Assembly (NCBI RefSeq): GCF_006352475.1
Contig: NZ_VCMZ01000001.1
Location: forward strand, 1,736,001 to 1,800,000
Origin: Acinetobacter pullicarnis
Lineage (GTDB): Bacteria > Pseudomonadota > Gammaproteobacteria > Pseudomonadales > Moraxellaceae
DNA: 64,000 nt
Direction of reading: 5' to 3'
Part shown: piece after piece, positions 36,065 to 44,839 of the stretch
How the letters are laid out: the number at the start of each line of letters is the position of its first letter
Position numbering within the stretch: the first letter of the stretch is position 1
The notes under the pieces: generated by a model
What the model saw: only the letters and a program-made list of their open reading frames with translations
Databases searched by the model: none
Told to the model about the DNA's origin: nothing
Program-made: the position numbers and the translations under genes

Positions 36065-37024
36065 ATGGCGGTTAAACTGATTTGTGCTTCGCATAGTCCT
36101 TTAATGGAGTTTGCATCACCACAAGATCCAGCCAAAGCACATAAAGTTCGTGAGACTTTTGCTCAAATGGCTGCTGAGGTCAAAGCCTATGATCCGACTT
36201 TAATCATTGGCTTTGGTTCGGATCACTTTAATGGTTTTTTTTATGATCTTATGCCGAGTTTTTGCGTGGGTATACGGGCCACAGCAGCAGGTGATTGGAA
36301 TTATGGCCCAGGTGAAATCAATGTGCCTGAAGACACAGCGCTTGATTTAGTGGCACAAGTGTTAGATGGTGGTGTTGATATTGCATATTCGTATCGGATG
36401 CAAATTGATCACGGAATAACCCAGCCCTTGCATTTTCTTTATGGCGGTCAACTCGATCGCTATTCAACTATTCCAATTTTTATTAATGGCGCTGCAGCAC
36501 CACTGCCCACCACCAAAAGGGCGATTGCATTGGGCCTAGCTGTTGGGCACTTTATTCAGTCATTAGATCTTGAAAATGAACGGGTACTGATTTTGGGAAC
36601 TGGCGGACTTTCACATGATCCACCAACACCACAAATGGGTGCAGTATCTGCCGAGACTGAAGCGTTTTTAATCGGGGGGCGTAATCCCACTGCTGAATCA
36701 CGCGCGGCACGTCAAGCGAAAGTGATTTCCGTTGGTCAGCGTTTGGCAGCAGGTGATCAGTCGGTTGCGTTACCACTGCATCCAGACTGGGATATTGCTT
36801 TACTTGAAAAATTTAAACAGGCCGATTTTGCAGCATTAGAAGCCATGACTACGGCTGATATTTGCAAAGAAGGTGGGCGAGGTGGGCAAGAAGTCCGTTG
36901 TTGGATGGCCGCGTTTGCAGCATTTTCGGTATTGGGCGAATATGACATGACGCTACATTGTTATGAACCGATCAGTGAGTGGGTTGCAGGTTTTGGAATC
37001 GTCTCAGCCGAATTAAAAAGTTAA
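36065..37024 (+). CDS. mhpB: 2,3-dihydroxyphenylpropionate 1,2-dioxygenase
   Basis: Iron(II)-dependent extradiol ring-cleavage enzyme of the LigB class (319 residues). The segments LICASHSPLMEFA (metal-ligand His10), FGSDHFNGFFYD, QIDHGITQPLHFLYGG, ILGTGGLSHDPPTPQMG and EVRCWMAAFAAF are characteristic of MhpB. It is the last mhp gene, 150 bp after mhpC with its own GAAGGA ribosome-binding site, so an internal promoter is possible. Substrate by analogy is 2,3-dihydroxyphenylpropionate or 2,3-dihydroxycinnamate. Confidence 0.94.
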   Translation: MAVKLICASHSPLMEFASPQDPAKAHKVRETFAQMAAEVKAYDPTLIIGFGSDHFNGFFYDLMPSFCVGIRATAAGDWNYGPGEINVPEDTALDLVAQVLDGGVDIAYSYRMQIDHGITQPLHFLYGGQLDRYSTIPIFINGAAAPLPTTKRAIALGLAVGHFIQSLDLENERVLILGTGGLSHDPPTPQMGAVSAETEAFLIGGRNPTAESRAARQAKVISVGQRLAAGDQSVALPLHPDWDIALLEKFKQADFAALEAMTTADICKEGGRGGQEVRCWMAAFAAFSVLGEYDMTLHCYEPISEWVAGFGIVSAELKS

Positions 37025-37379
37025 AGCAAAGCTTAAAAGCACCTTTCCCAGCCTCTCTTTTCCAAGGAGAGGTTAATTTCAAGTGACCATTAACTGAGAT
37101 GAAGAGGATCTGAATCAGCAAAGACTTTAATGGTTCCACATCCCCCCTTGTTTCAACGCCATCAAAGCGAAACCTTGTCGATACGCTACCGACATTGGTT
37201 GATATTTTCCGAAACATACACGCTCAACATTTTTAAGTCATTTGAATGAACGGTGTATTCGATTGTGGCGAATTCGCAGCTTAAATTTCCAAGTGCACCA
37301 ATCATGTAAACCAAGTGGAATACTATTGGGAGCAATGTGCAGCGCTTATACCTTAGTCGCAAAAACGCGCTCAAATTAA
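37025..37379. other. Gene-free stretch after mhpB
   Basis: About 355 bp without a supported gene. A short hairpin (CCTCTC 37052-37057 / GAGAGG 37067-37072) could end the mhp transcript. The rest shows no clear element and may contain decayed coding sequence that I cannot identify. It ends at the first GntR operator. Confidence 0.35.
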
Positions 37380-37458
37380 ATATTGTCGACAATATGGTTG
37401 ATTAATTCTAAATTTAGTCTTATTTTAAATGAGTTACTTTAAATATTGTTGACAGTAT
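37380..37458. promoter_or_regulatory. Two palindromic operators for the GntR regulator
   Basis: ATATTGTCGACAATAT at 37380-37395 is a perfect 16-bp palindrome. A near copy, ATATTGTTGACAGTAT, lies at 37443-37458 and overlaps the start codon of the regulator. The centres are 63 bp apart, about six helical turns. The core ATTGTCGACAAT is close to the ATTGTATACAAT operator I remember for Acinetobacter MdcY, also a GntR/FCD regulator. Autoregulation is the natural reading; it is inferred. Confidence 0.7.
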
Positions 37459-38140
37459 GGGTGCTGACGAATTGACACAAACAGCGAAACAGGGAACTTC
37501 TGAAACATTAACCGATCAGGTTTTTAAAAAAATTCAGATGGCGATTGTCAGTGGTGAAATGGCACCAGGCAGTAAAATCTCTGAGCCTGAACTGGTACGT
37601 GTCTACGGCGTTGGGCGTGGGCCATTGCGTGAAGCGATCCATCGTCTGGAAGGGCAGAAATTGGTTGAGCGTACCGCACATGTCGGGGCACGGGTCGTAT
37701 CATTATCCAATCAACAATTACTTGAGTTATATCAAATTCGAGAAAATCTCGAAGGCCTGGCTTGTCGACTTGCGGCACAAAGCATTGATAAGCAGCAAAT
37801 TCTAAATTTGCGCGAAATGCTTTATATGCATGCAGAAGATCCAGATTTTAAAGAGGGCAAGGGCTATTACTTGCAGGAAGGCCACGACGATTTTCATTAT
37901 TGCATCATCAAAAATTGTGGCAATAAAACCTTAGAAAACATGCTATGCGATGAGCTATACCATGTGATGCGGATGTATCGGATTCAGTATTCGAAAACAC
38001 CACATCGTGCACATAAAGCACTTTCTGAGCATATTCATATTTTAGATGCGATTGCAGAAGGTGATGCCGAATTGGCTGAACTGCTTATGCGTCGCCACAT
38101 TGCACATTCTTATCAAAACATCGAACAACATTTAGCTTAA
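37457..38140 (+). CDS. GntR-family (FCD) regulator of the prp genes
   Basis: Transcription factor of 227 residues: winged helix about 18-85 (GSKISEPELVRVYGVGRGPLREAIHRLEGQKLVER) and an FCD ligand domain with a likely metal/ligand set (Asp, His) in EGHDDFHYCIIKNCGN and ALSEHIHILDAIAEGD...LMRRHI. It directly precedes prpB by 36 bp and so probably controls the methylcitrate genes. In other bacteria prp is controlled by the unrelated PrpR activator, but Acinetobacter-type loci often have a GntR gene in this place. The ATG overlaps an operator copy and has no ribosome-binding site, so translation may be leaderless or start a little downstream. Confidence 0.88.
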   Translation: MGADELTQTAKQGTSETLTDQVFKKIQMAIVSGEMAPGSKISEPELVRVYGVGRGPLREAIHRLEGQKLVERTAHVGARVVSLSNQQLLELYQIRENLEGLACRLAAQSIDKQQILNLREMLYMHAEDPDFKEGKGYYLQEGHDDFHYCIIKNCGNKTLENMLCDELYHVMRMYRIQYSKTPHRAHKALSEHIHILDAIAEGDAELAELLMRRHIAHSYQNIEQHLA

Positions 38141-38176
38141 TTAATAGCTGAGTTAACACGGAGAGCGGAAATCCTT

Positions 38177-39061
38177 ATGTCATATTTATCAGCAGGTCAA
38201 AAATTTAGAGATGCCGTTGCAAGCGAACATCCGCTACAAGTGGTTGGCGCAATCAATGCAAACCATGCTTTATTGGCACAACGTGCTGGTTATAAAGCCA
38301 TTTATCTTTCTGGTGGCGGTGTTGCTGCGGGTTCTTTGGGTTTACCAGATTTGGGTATTAGTAATCTTGATGATGTCTTAACCGATGTTCGCCGTATTAC
38401 TGATGTATGCGATTTACCCTTATTGGTTGATGCCGATACAGGCTTTGGTGCATCTGCATTTAACATCGCACGTACTACGAAGTCATTGATTAAATTCGGT
38501 GCTGCAGCGATGCACATTGAAGATCAAGTCGGTGCAAAACGTTGTGGTCACCGTCCAAACAAAGCCATTGTAACGCAACAAGAAATGGTTGACCGTATTA
38601 AAGCGGCAGTTGATGCACGTACAGATGAAAAATTTGTGATTATGGCACGTACCGATGCATTGGCGGTTGATGGTTTACAAGCAGCGATTGACCGTGCTGG
38701 CGCTTATGCAGAAGCAGGCGCTGACATGTTGTTCCCAGAAGCCATTACTGAGTTGGCAATGTACAAACAATTTGCAGATGCGGTTAAGATTCCAATCTTG
38801 GCCAACATTACTGAGTTTGGTTCTACGCCATTATTCACCACTGCAGAATTGGCTTCGGCTGATGTGAGCATTGCGCTTTATCCGCTTTCTGCATTCCGTG
38901 CTATGAACAAAGCGGCTGAAAATGTCTATCAAACTTTGCGTACTGAAGGCACGCAAAAGAATGTGGTCGATACCATGCAAACCCGTCAAGAATTGTATGA
39001 CCGGATTAACTACCATGCATTCGAGCAATATCTTGATGCTTCATTTGTAAAAGGTAAATAA
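38177..39061 (+). CDS. prpB: 2-methylisocitrate lyase
   Basis: Splits 2-methylisocitrate into pyruvate and succinate in the propionate-degrading methylcitrate cycle. The 294-residue protein has the isocitrate-lyase-superfamily motif [24 protein letters not shown] with the catalytic Cys in KRCGH. Also present are [46 protein letters not shown] and FPEAITEL. Length and motifs are normal for PrpB. GGAGAG precedes the ATG. Confidence 0.96.
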   Translation: MSYLSAGQKFRDAVASEHPLQVVGAINANHALLAQRAGYKAIYLSGGGVAAGSLGLPDLGISNLDDVLTDVRRITDVCDLPLLVDADTGFGASAFNIARTTKSLIKFGAAAMHIEDQVGAKRCGHRPNKAIVTQQEMVDRIKAAVDARTDEKFVIMARTDALAVDGLQAAIDRAGAYAEAGADMLFPEAITELAMYKQFADAVKIPILANITEFGSTPLFTTAELASADVSIALYPLSAFRAMNKAAENVYQTLRTEGTQKNVVDTMQTRQELYDRINYHAFEQYLDASFVKGK

Positions 39062-39166
39062 TCAGGTATTTACGCCTGCTTCAATGCTGCGGCCTAGGAA
39101 TGGCTGTAGCATTTTAATATCGAAATATCAAAGAATTGAACCATTAAATGGAAAAAGGAAGATCTG

Positions 39167-40327
39167 ATGAGCACTAATGAGACAACGACCCCAACATTCA
39201 AACCAAAAAAATCAGTTGCATTAAGCGGACAAGTTGCAGGGAATACTGCATTGTGTACCGTTGGAAAAAGCGGCAATGATTTGCACTATCGTGGTTACGA
39301 TATTTTAGACCTTGCAGGTCAAAGTGAGTTTGAAGAAGTTGCTTATTTGCTGGTACACGGTAAGTTACCCAACAAAGCTGAACTAAAAGCGTATAAAGCC
39401 AAACTCAAAGCACTTCGCGGTTTACCAGCAGCACTTAAAGCCGCTTTAGAACAATTACCACCGTATGCACATCCAATGGATGTGATGCGTACAGGCGTAT
39501 CGGTTCTGGGTTGTTTAACCCCAGAACATGAAGACCATAACTATGCTGGTGCACGTGATATTGCCGACAAGCTGATGGCTTCATTTGGTTCTATGTTGTT
39601 GTATTGGTATCAGTTTAGCCACAATGGCAAACGTATCGAAGTGGAGACTGACGACGACTCTATTGGCGCACATTTCTTGCATTTGTTACATGGTGAAAAG
39701 CCATGTGAACAATGGATTCAAGCCATGCACACTTCGTTGATTCTATACGCAGAGCATGAATTTAACGCTTCAACCTTTACGTCGCGTGTAATCGCTGGAA
39801 CGGGTTCAGACATGTATTCAACCATTGCTGGTGCAATTGGTGCATTACGTGGTCCTAAACATGGTGGCGCCAACGAAGTTGCATTTGTGATTCAACAGCG
39901 TTATGACGATGCTGATGAAGCCGAAGCTGATATCCGTAAGCGTGTTGAAAACAAAGAAGTGGTAATTGGTTTTGGTCACCCGGTTTATACCATTGCAGAT
40001 CCACGTAATGATGTAATCAAACAGGTTGCACGTGAACTGGCAGAAACGCAGGACAATCAAAAAATGTATTTGATTGCTGAACGTCTTGAAGCGGTGATGA
40101 AAGAAGTTAAAAACATGTTCCCAAATCTGGATTGGTTCAGTGCGGTGAGCTATCACTTAATGGGCGTACCGACAGCAATGTTTACGCCATTGTTCGTCAT
40201 TGCGCGTACTGCAGGTTGGTCTGCACATGTGATCGAACAACGCCAAGATGGCAAGATTATTCGCCCAAGTGCCAACTATACTGGTCCTGAAAATCTAAAA
40301 TTTGCACCGCTTGCTGAACGTGGTTAA
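39167..40327 (+). CDS. prpC: 2-methylcitrate synthase
   Basis: Condenses propionyl-CoA with oxaloacetate. The 386 residues match PrpC rather than GltA: short, no N-terminal NADH-binding region, opening [33 protein letters not shown]. Active-site His residues appear in [13 protein letters not shown] and [13 protein letters not shown], and the catalytic Asp in [20 protein letters not shown] site precedes the ATG. In many gammaproteobacteria acnD and prpF, or prpD, follow prpC; here a terminator and an unrelated antisense gene follow, so the methylcitrate dehydratase must be elsewhere. Confidence 0.95.
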   Translation: MSTNETTTPTFKPKKSVALSGQVAGNTALCTVGKSGNDLHYRGYDILDLAGQSEFEEVAYLLVHGKLPNKAELKAYKAKLKALRGLPAALKAALEQLPPYAHPMDVMRTGVSVLGCLTPEHEDHNYAGARDIADKLMASFGSMLLYWYQFSHNGKRIEVETDDDSIGAHFLHLLHGEKPCEQWIQAMHTSLILYAEHEFNASTFTSRVIAGTGSDMYSTIAGAIGALRGPKHGGANEVAFVIQQRYDDADEAEADIRKRVENKEVVIGFGHPVYTIADPRNDVIKQVARELAETQDNQKMYLIAERLEAVMKEVKNMFPNLDWFSAVSYHLMGVPTAMFTPLFVIARTAGWSAHVIEQRQDGKIIRPSANYTGPENLKFAPLAERG

Positions 40328-40365
40328 TTAGTCAGCCGCAGAGCCGATTCAGAAAATGAGTCAAT

Positions 40366-40398
40366 AAAGCCCTAATCAATGATTGGGGCTTTATTTTT
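40366..40398 (+). terminator. Rho-independent terminator after prpC
   Basis: A 12-bp stem (AAAGCCCTAATC with GATTGGGGCTTT, one G-T wobble) with an AAT loop is followed by ATTTTT. It lies 38 bp after the prpC stop and ends the GntR-prpB-prpC transcript. Confidence 0.88.
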
Positions 40399-40479
40399 CT
40401 CATCGTAATTGGCTTAGTGACTGGTTTAGATATTTGCTTAATCACAATATTGGGATTGGGCTGGTCAAATACTAAGATG

Positions 40480-41943
40480 CTAAAAAGAAATGATACCGTT
40501 GCAATAGAGCGCAATGGTCATCATATCGAGCAGAATCAGTACCGCGAGATAAATCCATTCACGGCCTGCAAAAATATGAACGGTGTTAGGATCTTTTTTT
40601 CTGGCCCAGATAAAGAAAGGTAGCCCGAGCGTGATTAAAAGTGGTGTCATTGCAACATAGCGAAAATCACTGGCGTACAGCATAAATAAACAGAAAATAA
40701 TACTAACGACACTGCTGAAAATCGCGGTGATTCGTGCTTTTGCCCGTAGTTTATACGTTGAATCTTTCTGAATATTGAGTTTGAGCAGGTAAGCGGCAGA
40801 TGCAAAATAAGCGGGTAAAACCGTAATGGTGGAAATCGCCAGCATGGTCAGCCAGGCATTTTTAGAAAAATAAATTAAAATGACGATGGCTTGCATAATA
40901 AAACTACTGGTCCATAAAGATACCGAAGCAGAATCATTTTTATTTTTCTTGGCAAACTGTTTAGGAAAAGTCCCATTCTGTGCTGCAACCATCGGTACTT
41001 CTGCACAGATCATGGTCCAAGCCAACCAGCTGGCTAAAATAGAAACCAAGACACCGATATTAATTAGCCATTCTCCCCATTCACCGCTAATGATTTTCAG
41101 CACACCTGCAGTCGAGGGGGTTGCGATTTGACTAAGCTGTTGCTGATTGAGCACACCAAAAGGCAGAATCGAAACTAAAATACAAACGGTCAGTGAGATC
41201 ATAAAACCAATAAAAGTCGCTTTCCCAATATCCTTTTTATTTTTGGCGCGATTAGAAAGTGCCACAGCACTTTCCACACCAATAAAACACCAGATTGCGA
41301 CATCGAGTGGAGAAATAACCTGATCTAAAATTGAACCCAGCTGTTGTTTAGGATTAACCGCAGCATGTCCCCAAATATCAGTTATAAACAGATTGTAGTT
41401 TAAGTAATAAATAAGAATAAATATAAATACAATCAATGGAATCATTTTAGCAAATGTTCCAATTAAATTAAGTAAACTGGCTGCTTTTGTTCCAGAAAGA
41501 ACGAGGAAATTAAATCCCCAAACTAAAATGGATGCTCCAATTAAAGAAGCGATATTATTACCACCTTTAAAATCACCCGGTAGAAAGTAATTTAATACAT
41601 CCATCACCATAATGGTAAAAGCGACATTACTAAACATGGTCATAAACCAATATCCCCATGCAGAGATAAAGGCAACAAAAGGTCCAAAGCCTTCACTCGG
41701 ATACATATAGATACCCGAAGATAAATCGGGTCTGATGTTTGAAAGGGTGATAAAGGTTCGTGCAATAAAGAACATGCCAAATCCACAAATCAACCAAGCA
41801 ATAATCACTGGGCCAAGTGCAGAGTTTGCTGCCATATTCTGGGGTAAACCATCAATACCGCTACCGATCATGGTGCTTACAACAATCGCAATTAAAGCGA
41901 ATAAGCCTAATTTTTGGTTGTTCGTCGATGGTGCATTGCTCAT
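40480..41943 (-). CDS. APA-family basic amino acid/polyamine antiporter (ArcD-like), copy 1
   Basis: Inner-membrane transporter of 487 residues with about 12-13 hydrophobic segments. The start KLGLFALIAIVVSTMIGSGIDGLPQNMAANSALGPVIIAWLICGFG contains the APA substrate-binding GSG motif. Also visible are FNFLVLSGTKAASLLN, CFIGVESAVALSNRAKNKKDIGKAT and WLAWTMICAEVPMVAAQNGTFPKQF. These match the arginine/ornithine or lysine/cadaverine exchangers of the ArcD/LysI branch. It is transcribed away from the decarboxylase gene, sharing a 466-bp promoter region. It is clearly paralogous to the gene at 44840. Which amino acid and amine it exchanges cannot be told from sequence. Confidence 0.88.
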   Translation of the reverse strand: MSNAPSTNNQKLGLFALIAIVVSTMIGSGIDGLPQNMAANSALGPVIIAWLICGFGMFFIARTFITLSNIRPDLSSGIYMYPSEGFGPFVAFISAWGYWFMTMFSNVAFTIMVMDVLNYFLPGDFKGGNNIASLIGASILVWGFNFLVLSGTKAASLLNLIGTFAKMIPLIVFIFILIYYLNYNLFITDIWGHAAVNPKQQLGSILDQVISPLDVAIWCFIGVESAVALSNRAKNKKDIGKATFIGFMISLTVCILVSILPFGVLNQQQLSQIATPSTAGVLKIISGEWGEWLINIGVLVSILASWLAWTMICAEVPMVAAQNGTFPKQFAKKNKNDSASVSLWTSSFIMQAIVILIYFSKNAWLTMLAISTITVLPAYFASAAYLLKLNIQKDSTYKLRAKARITAIFSSVVSIIFCLFMLYASDFRYVAMTPLLITLGLPFFIWARKKDPNTVHIFAGREWIYLAVLILLDMMTIALYCNGIISF

Positions 41944-42409
41944 TTATTATCCTTAAGTAAATAAATTTTATGCGATTTTTATATCAATCGATAATTAAAT
42001 ACATAAAATTAATATGGATATGTGTTCGATTGTTTTTTTATATTAAAGTTTGTTCTGCGTATGACGATGATTTAGGTTGAATACATCTATTTGCATTCGT
42101 TTTTGGCGTGGCTGTATTTTAAGCGTTTAAAATTGGCGATGAAAAATTAGAATGGTGTAATATCAAATCATTAGATTTTACTTTGATTATATGGTGTGCG
42201 TTCAATATGGTTATATGTGCATCTTGTTGATTTGAATATAATCAATATGATTATAAAAGAGTAGTACAAATATCGTTTTTAAATTGGTACAAAAATAAAT
42301 ATTTAAATACATTTTTTCTAGAGTGGATACAAAAATACATATTGGATGGGGGGATCTGTAATATTTTATATTTACTTTTAAGAAAGTAAATTACGGGAAA
42401 AGTCTGCTA
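41944..42409. promoter_or_regulatory. Divergent antiporter / decarboxylase promoter region
   Basis: A very AT-rich 466-bp gap. An exact inverted repeat TATAATC-N5-GATTATA lies at 42237-42255 and is a weak operator candidate. I see no gene, RNA or clear acid-response element. Confidence 0.35.
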
Positions 42410-44785
42410 ATGAAATTTAATAAAAATATTTTATTCATATTCTCTTCAACCATTCAAAACACAGATCCTGCCGCGAAATCTATATTTCAAATACATCAAG
42501 CATTAGAAAATCGAGGCTTTCATATCTCGATTGCCGACAGTATTGAGGATGGCTTGAAACTGCTCAAAGCAAGTCCACGCTACAGCATGATTGGATTAAT
42601 TTGGGATCAGGGGAATGAAAAGATTAATGCGGAAAGTGAAGCGTTAATCTCTACAATTCGTGAGCGAAATGAGAAAGTGCCAGTTTTCTTGTTTTCTGAA
42701 GCAAATATTACTGAGCATGTTGCCTTAACAGTTCTCAAAGAAGTAAATGAGTACGTTTATTTATATTCAGAAACGGCAGAATTTACCGCGAATCGAATAT
42801 ATACCGCAGTCAAGCATTATGCGGATAATTTATTGCCAGTTTACTTTAAGACCTTAAAAGATTTTACAGAAGATGGTGATTATTACTGGGACTGTCCGGG
42901 GCATATGGGCGGTATGGCCTATGAGAAACATCCGATTGGCATTGAGTTCATCAAATTCTTTGGTGAAAACATTATGCGTGCCGATATTGGTGTTGCCACA
43001 GCTGAAATGGGAGATTATTTGATTCATGCTGGGCCTTCCAAAGTCTCTGAAGTCAAAGCAGCAAAATTATTTGGCGCGGATTGGACATTTTACGCGGTTG
43101 CAGGCTCTTCTGGCTCGAATAGAATTGTTGCGCAAGGCGCAATTGGCGCCAATGAAGTTGTGGTTGTCGATCGTAATTGCCATAAGTCCTTAAACCACGG
43201 AATCACCCTTTCAAATGCACGTCCGGTCTATTTAAAACCCACCCGCAATGGCTATGGCTTAATTGGTCCAATCCCCATGCAACGCATGCGTAAAGCCAGT
43301 ATTGATCAATTAATTGCAGAAAGTGCCTTGAGTGCGCACGCGGTGAGTAAACAACCGACCTATGCCGTAATCACCAATTGTACTTATGATGGTTTCTGCT
43401 ACAACGTTAAAAAGTTGGTCGAAGAATTAAAACTAAGTGTGCCACGGATTCATTTTGATGAAGCGTGGTATGCCTATGCAAAATTCCATCCGCTTTATAA
43501 AGATCGCTTTGCGATGGATATTGATGATGATACGCCTGATAGACCAACGATTTTTGCAGTGCAATCGACCCATAAAATGTTGCCAGCATTGTCTATGGCA
43601 TCGATGATTCACGTTAAAAAAAGTGAGCGCGCACCACTCGATTATGATGATTTTAATGATTCTTTTATGATGCACGGAACGACCTCACCGTTTTATCCAA
43701 TCATTGCATCCATCGATGTTGCGGTCAGTATGATGGAAGGTCGTGCCGGTAAATCATTGGTGCAAGAATCGATTGAGGAAGCGATCTCTTTCCGCCAAGC
43801 TGTGGTAAATATTAAAGAAAAACTGCGCGAACAGGAAGGCGAGTCATCGTGGTTCTTTGATGTTTTACAGCCCAAGGAGGTTGTGGACACTCAGTCTGGT
43901 TCACACTATTCATTTGGCCAAGCACCGATGGAATTGTTGAGCCAAACGGCTGATATCTGGACACTCAAAGAAAATGAGGCTTGGCATGGTTTCAGTCAAG
44001 AAGATATTGCGGGTACCGACTGTATGTTGGACCCGGTCAAAGTCACCATTACTTGCCCAGGGATTACGGCAGATGGCCATTATGAAAAAATGGGCATTCC
44101 AGGGTATATCATCACCAAATTTTTAGATGATCGCAGAACTGAAATTGCCCGAACAGGTGATTACACCTTACTTATATTATTTTCGGTTGGAATTACCAAA
44201 GGTAAGTGGGGCACTTTGATCGAGAGCTTACTTGCGTTTAAGCATTTATATGATAGTGATGCGCCTGCAGTCGAAGCCATTCCATCATTAAAGAAAAACT
44301 CGCCTCAATATGATGGTATGACGTTAAAACAATTGTGTCAGGGCATGCATGAAACCATGCAGCAATTACAGCTGATCGAACATATTAGTGCTGCGGTCAG
44401 TAGTTCTCCAGCACCCGTGATTACACCCGCGGAAGCCTATCAAAAAGTCGTGCGTTATAAAACTGAGCATGTGCGTCTTGCAGAATTTACTGGGCGTATT
44501 GCAGCAACGATGTTGGTTCCTTATCCACCGGGTATCCCTGTATTAATGCCAGGAGAGCGCTTACCGCAAGATGACACAGGCATTTTAGGGTATTTACAGG
44601 CCTTACAAACATTCGATAAGCAGTACCCAGGCTTTGAACATGAAATTCAAGGTCTAAATGTTGATCAAAATGGCGATTTCTGGTTAAGAGCAATTATGGA
44701 AGATGAGACTGTTCCAGAAAAATTGCCAAGCCATATTCGTTTCAAACGCCATACATCAACGTCGATCAAAAAAGGTCGTCAATAG
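42410..44785 (+). CDS. Orn/Lys/Arg decarboxylase (AdiA-like, inducible type)
   Basis: PLP enzyme of 791 residues, expected to decarboxylate arginine, lysine or ornithine and consume a proton. An N-terminal receiver-like wing domain (about 1-130) is followed by the fold-type I core: DCPGHMGGMAYEKHPIG, VAGSSGSNRIVAQGAI, VVVVDRNCHKSLNHG, YAVITNCTYDGFCYN, HFDEAWYAYAKF, and THK with the PLP Lys389 in QSTHKMLPALSMASM. The C-terminal domain includes GRIAATMLVPYPPGIPVLMPGE. The blocks agree best with E. coli AdiA (arginine decarboxylase), but lysine specificity cannot be excluded. It is flanked on both sides by antiporter genes, the expected partner of an acid-resistance decarboxylase. Confidence 0.9.
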   Translation: MKFNKNILFIFSSTIQNTDPAAKSIFQIHQALENRGFHISIADSIEDGLKLLKASPRYSMIGLIWDQGNEKINAESEALISTIRERNEKVPVFLFSEANITEHVALTVLKEVNEYVYLYSETAEFTANRIYTAVKHYADNLLPVYFKTLKDFTEDGDYYWDCPGHMGGMAYEKHPIGIEFIKFFGENIMRADIGVATAEMGDYLIHAGPSKVSEVKAAKLFGADWTFYAVAGSSGSNRIVAQGAIGANEVVVVDRNCHKSLNHGITLSNARPVYLKPTRNGYGLIGPIPMQRMRKASIDQLIAESALSAHAVSKQPTYAVITNCTYDGFCYNVKKLVEELKLSVPRIHFDEAWYAYAKFHPLYKDRFAMDIDDDTPDRPTIFAVQSTHKMLPALSMASMIHVKKSERAPLDYDDFNDSFMMHGTTSPFYPIIASIDVAVSMMEGRAGKSLVQESIEEAISFRQAVVNIKEKLREQEGESSWFFDVLQPKEVVDTQSGSHYSFGQAPMELLSQTADIWTLKENEAWHGFSQEDIAGTDCMLDPVKVTITCPGITADGHYEKMGIPGYIITKFLDDRRTEIARTGDYTLLILFSVGITKGKWGTLIESLLAFKHLYDSDAPAVEAIPSLKKNSPQYDGMTLKQLCQGMHETMQQLQLIEHISAAVSSSPAPVITPAEAYQKVVRYKTEHVRLAEFTGRIAATMLVPYPPGIPVLMPGERLPQDDTGILGYLQALQTFDKQYPGFEHEIQGLNVDQNGDFWLRAIMEDETVPEKLPSHIRFKRHTSTSIKKGRQ

Positions 44786-44795
44786 TCTAGAGGAG

Positions 44796-44823
44796 AGCCA
44801 ATGCAATGCATTGGCTTTTTTTA
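44796..44823 (+). terminator. Terminator between decarboxylase and second antiporter gene
   Basis: AGCCAATGCA (44796-44805) pairs exactly with TGCATTGGCT (44807-44816), followed by a T-run up to 44823. It sits only 10 bp after the decarboxylase stop and just before the ribosome-binding site of the next gene, so it probably attenuates read-through into the antiporter gene. Confidence 0.85.
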
Positions 44824-44839
44824 TTTAAAGGAACTTTTT

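Noticed and set aside
36972..37217. 81-codon minus-strand frame at the end of mhpB
   Set aside because: Overlaps mhpB and a hairpin region; no ribosome-binding site or family features.
40417..40623. 68-codon plus-strand frame antisense to antiporter copy 1
   Set aside because: It overlaps the 3' end of the antiporter gene and has no ribosome-binding site.
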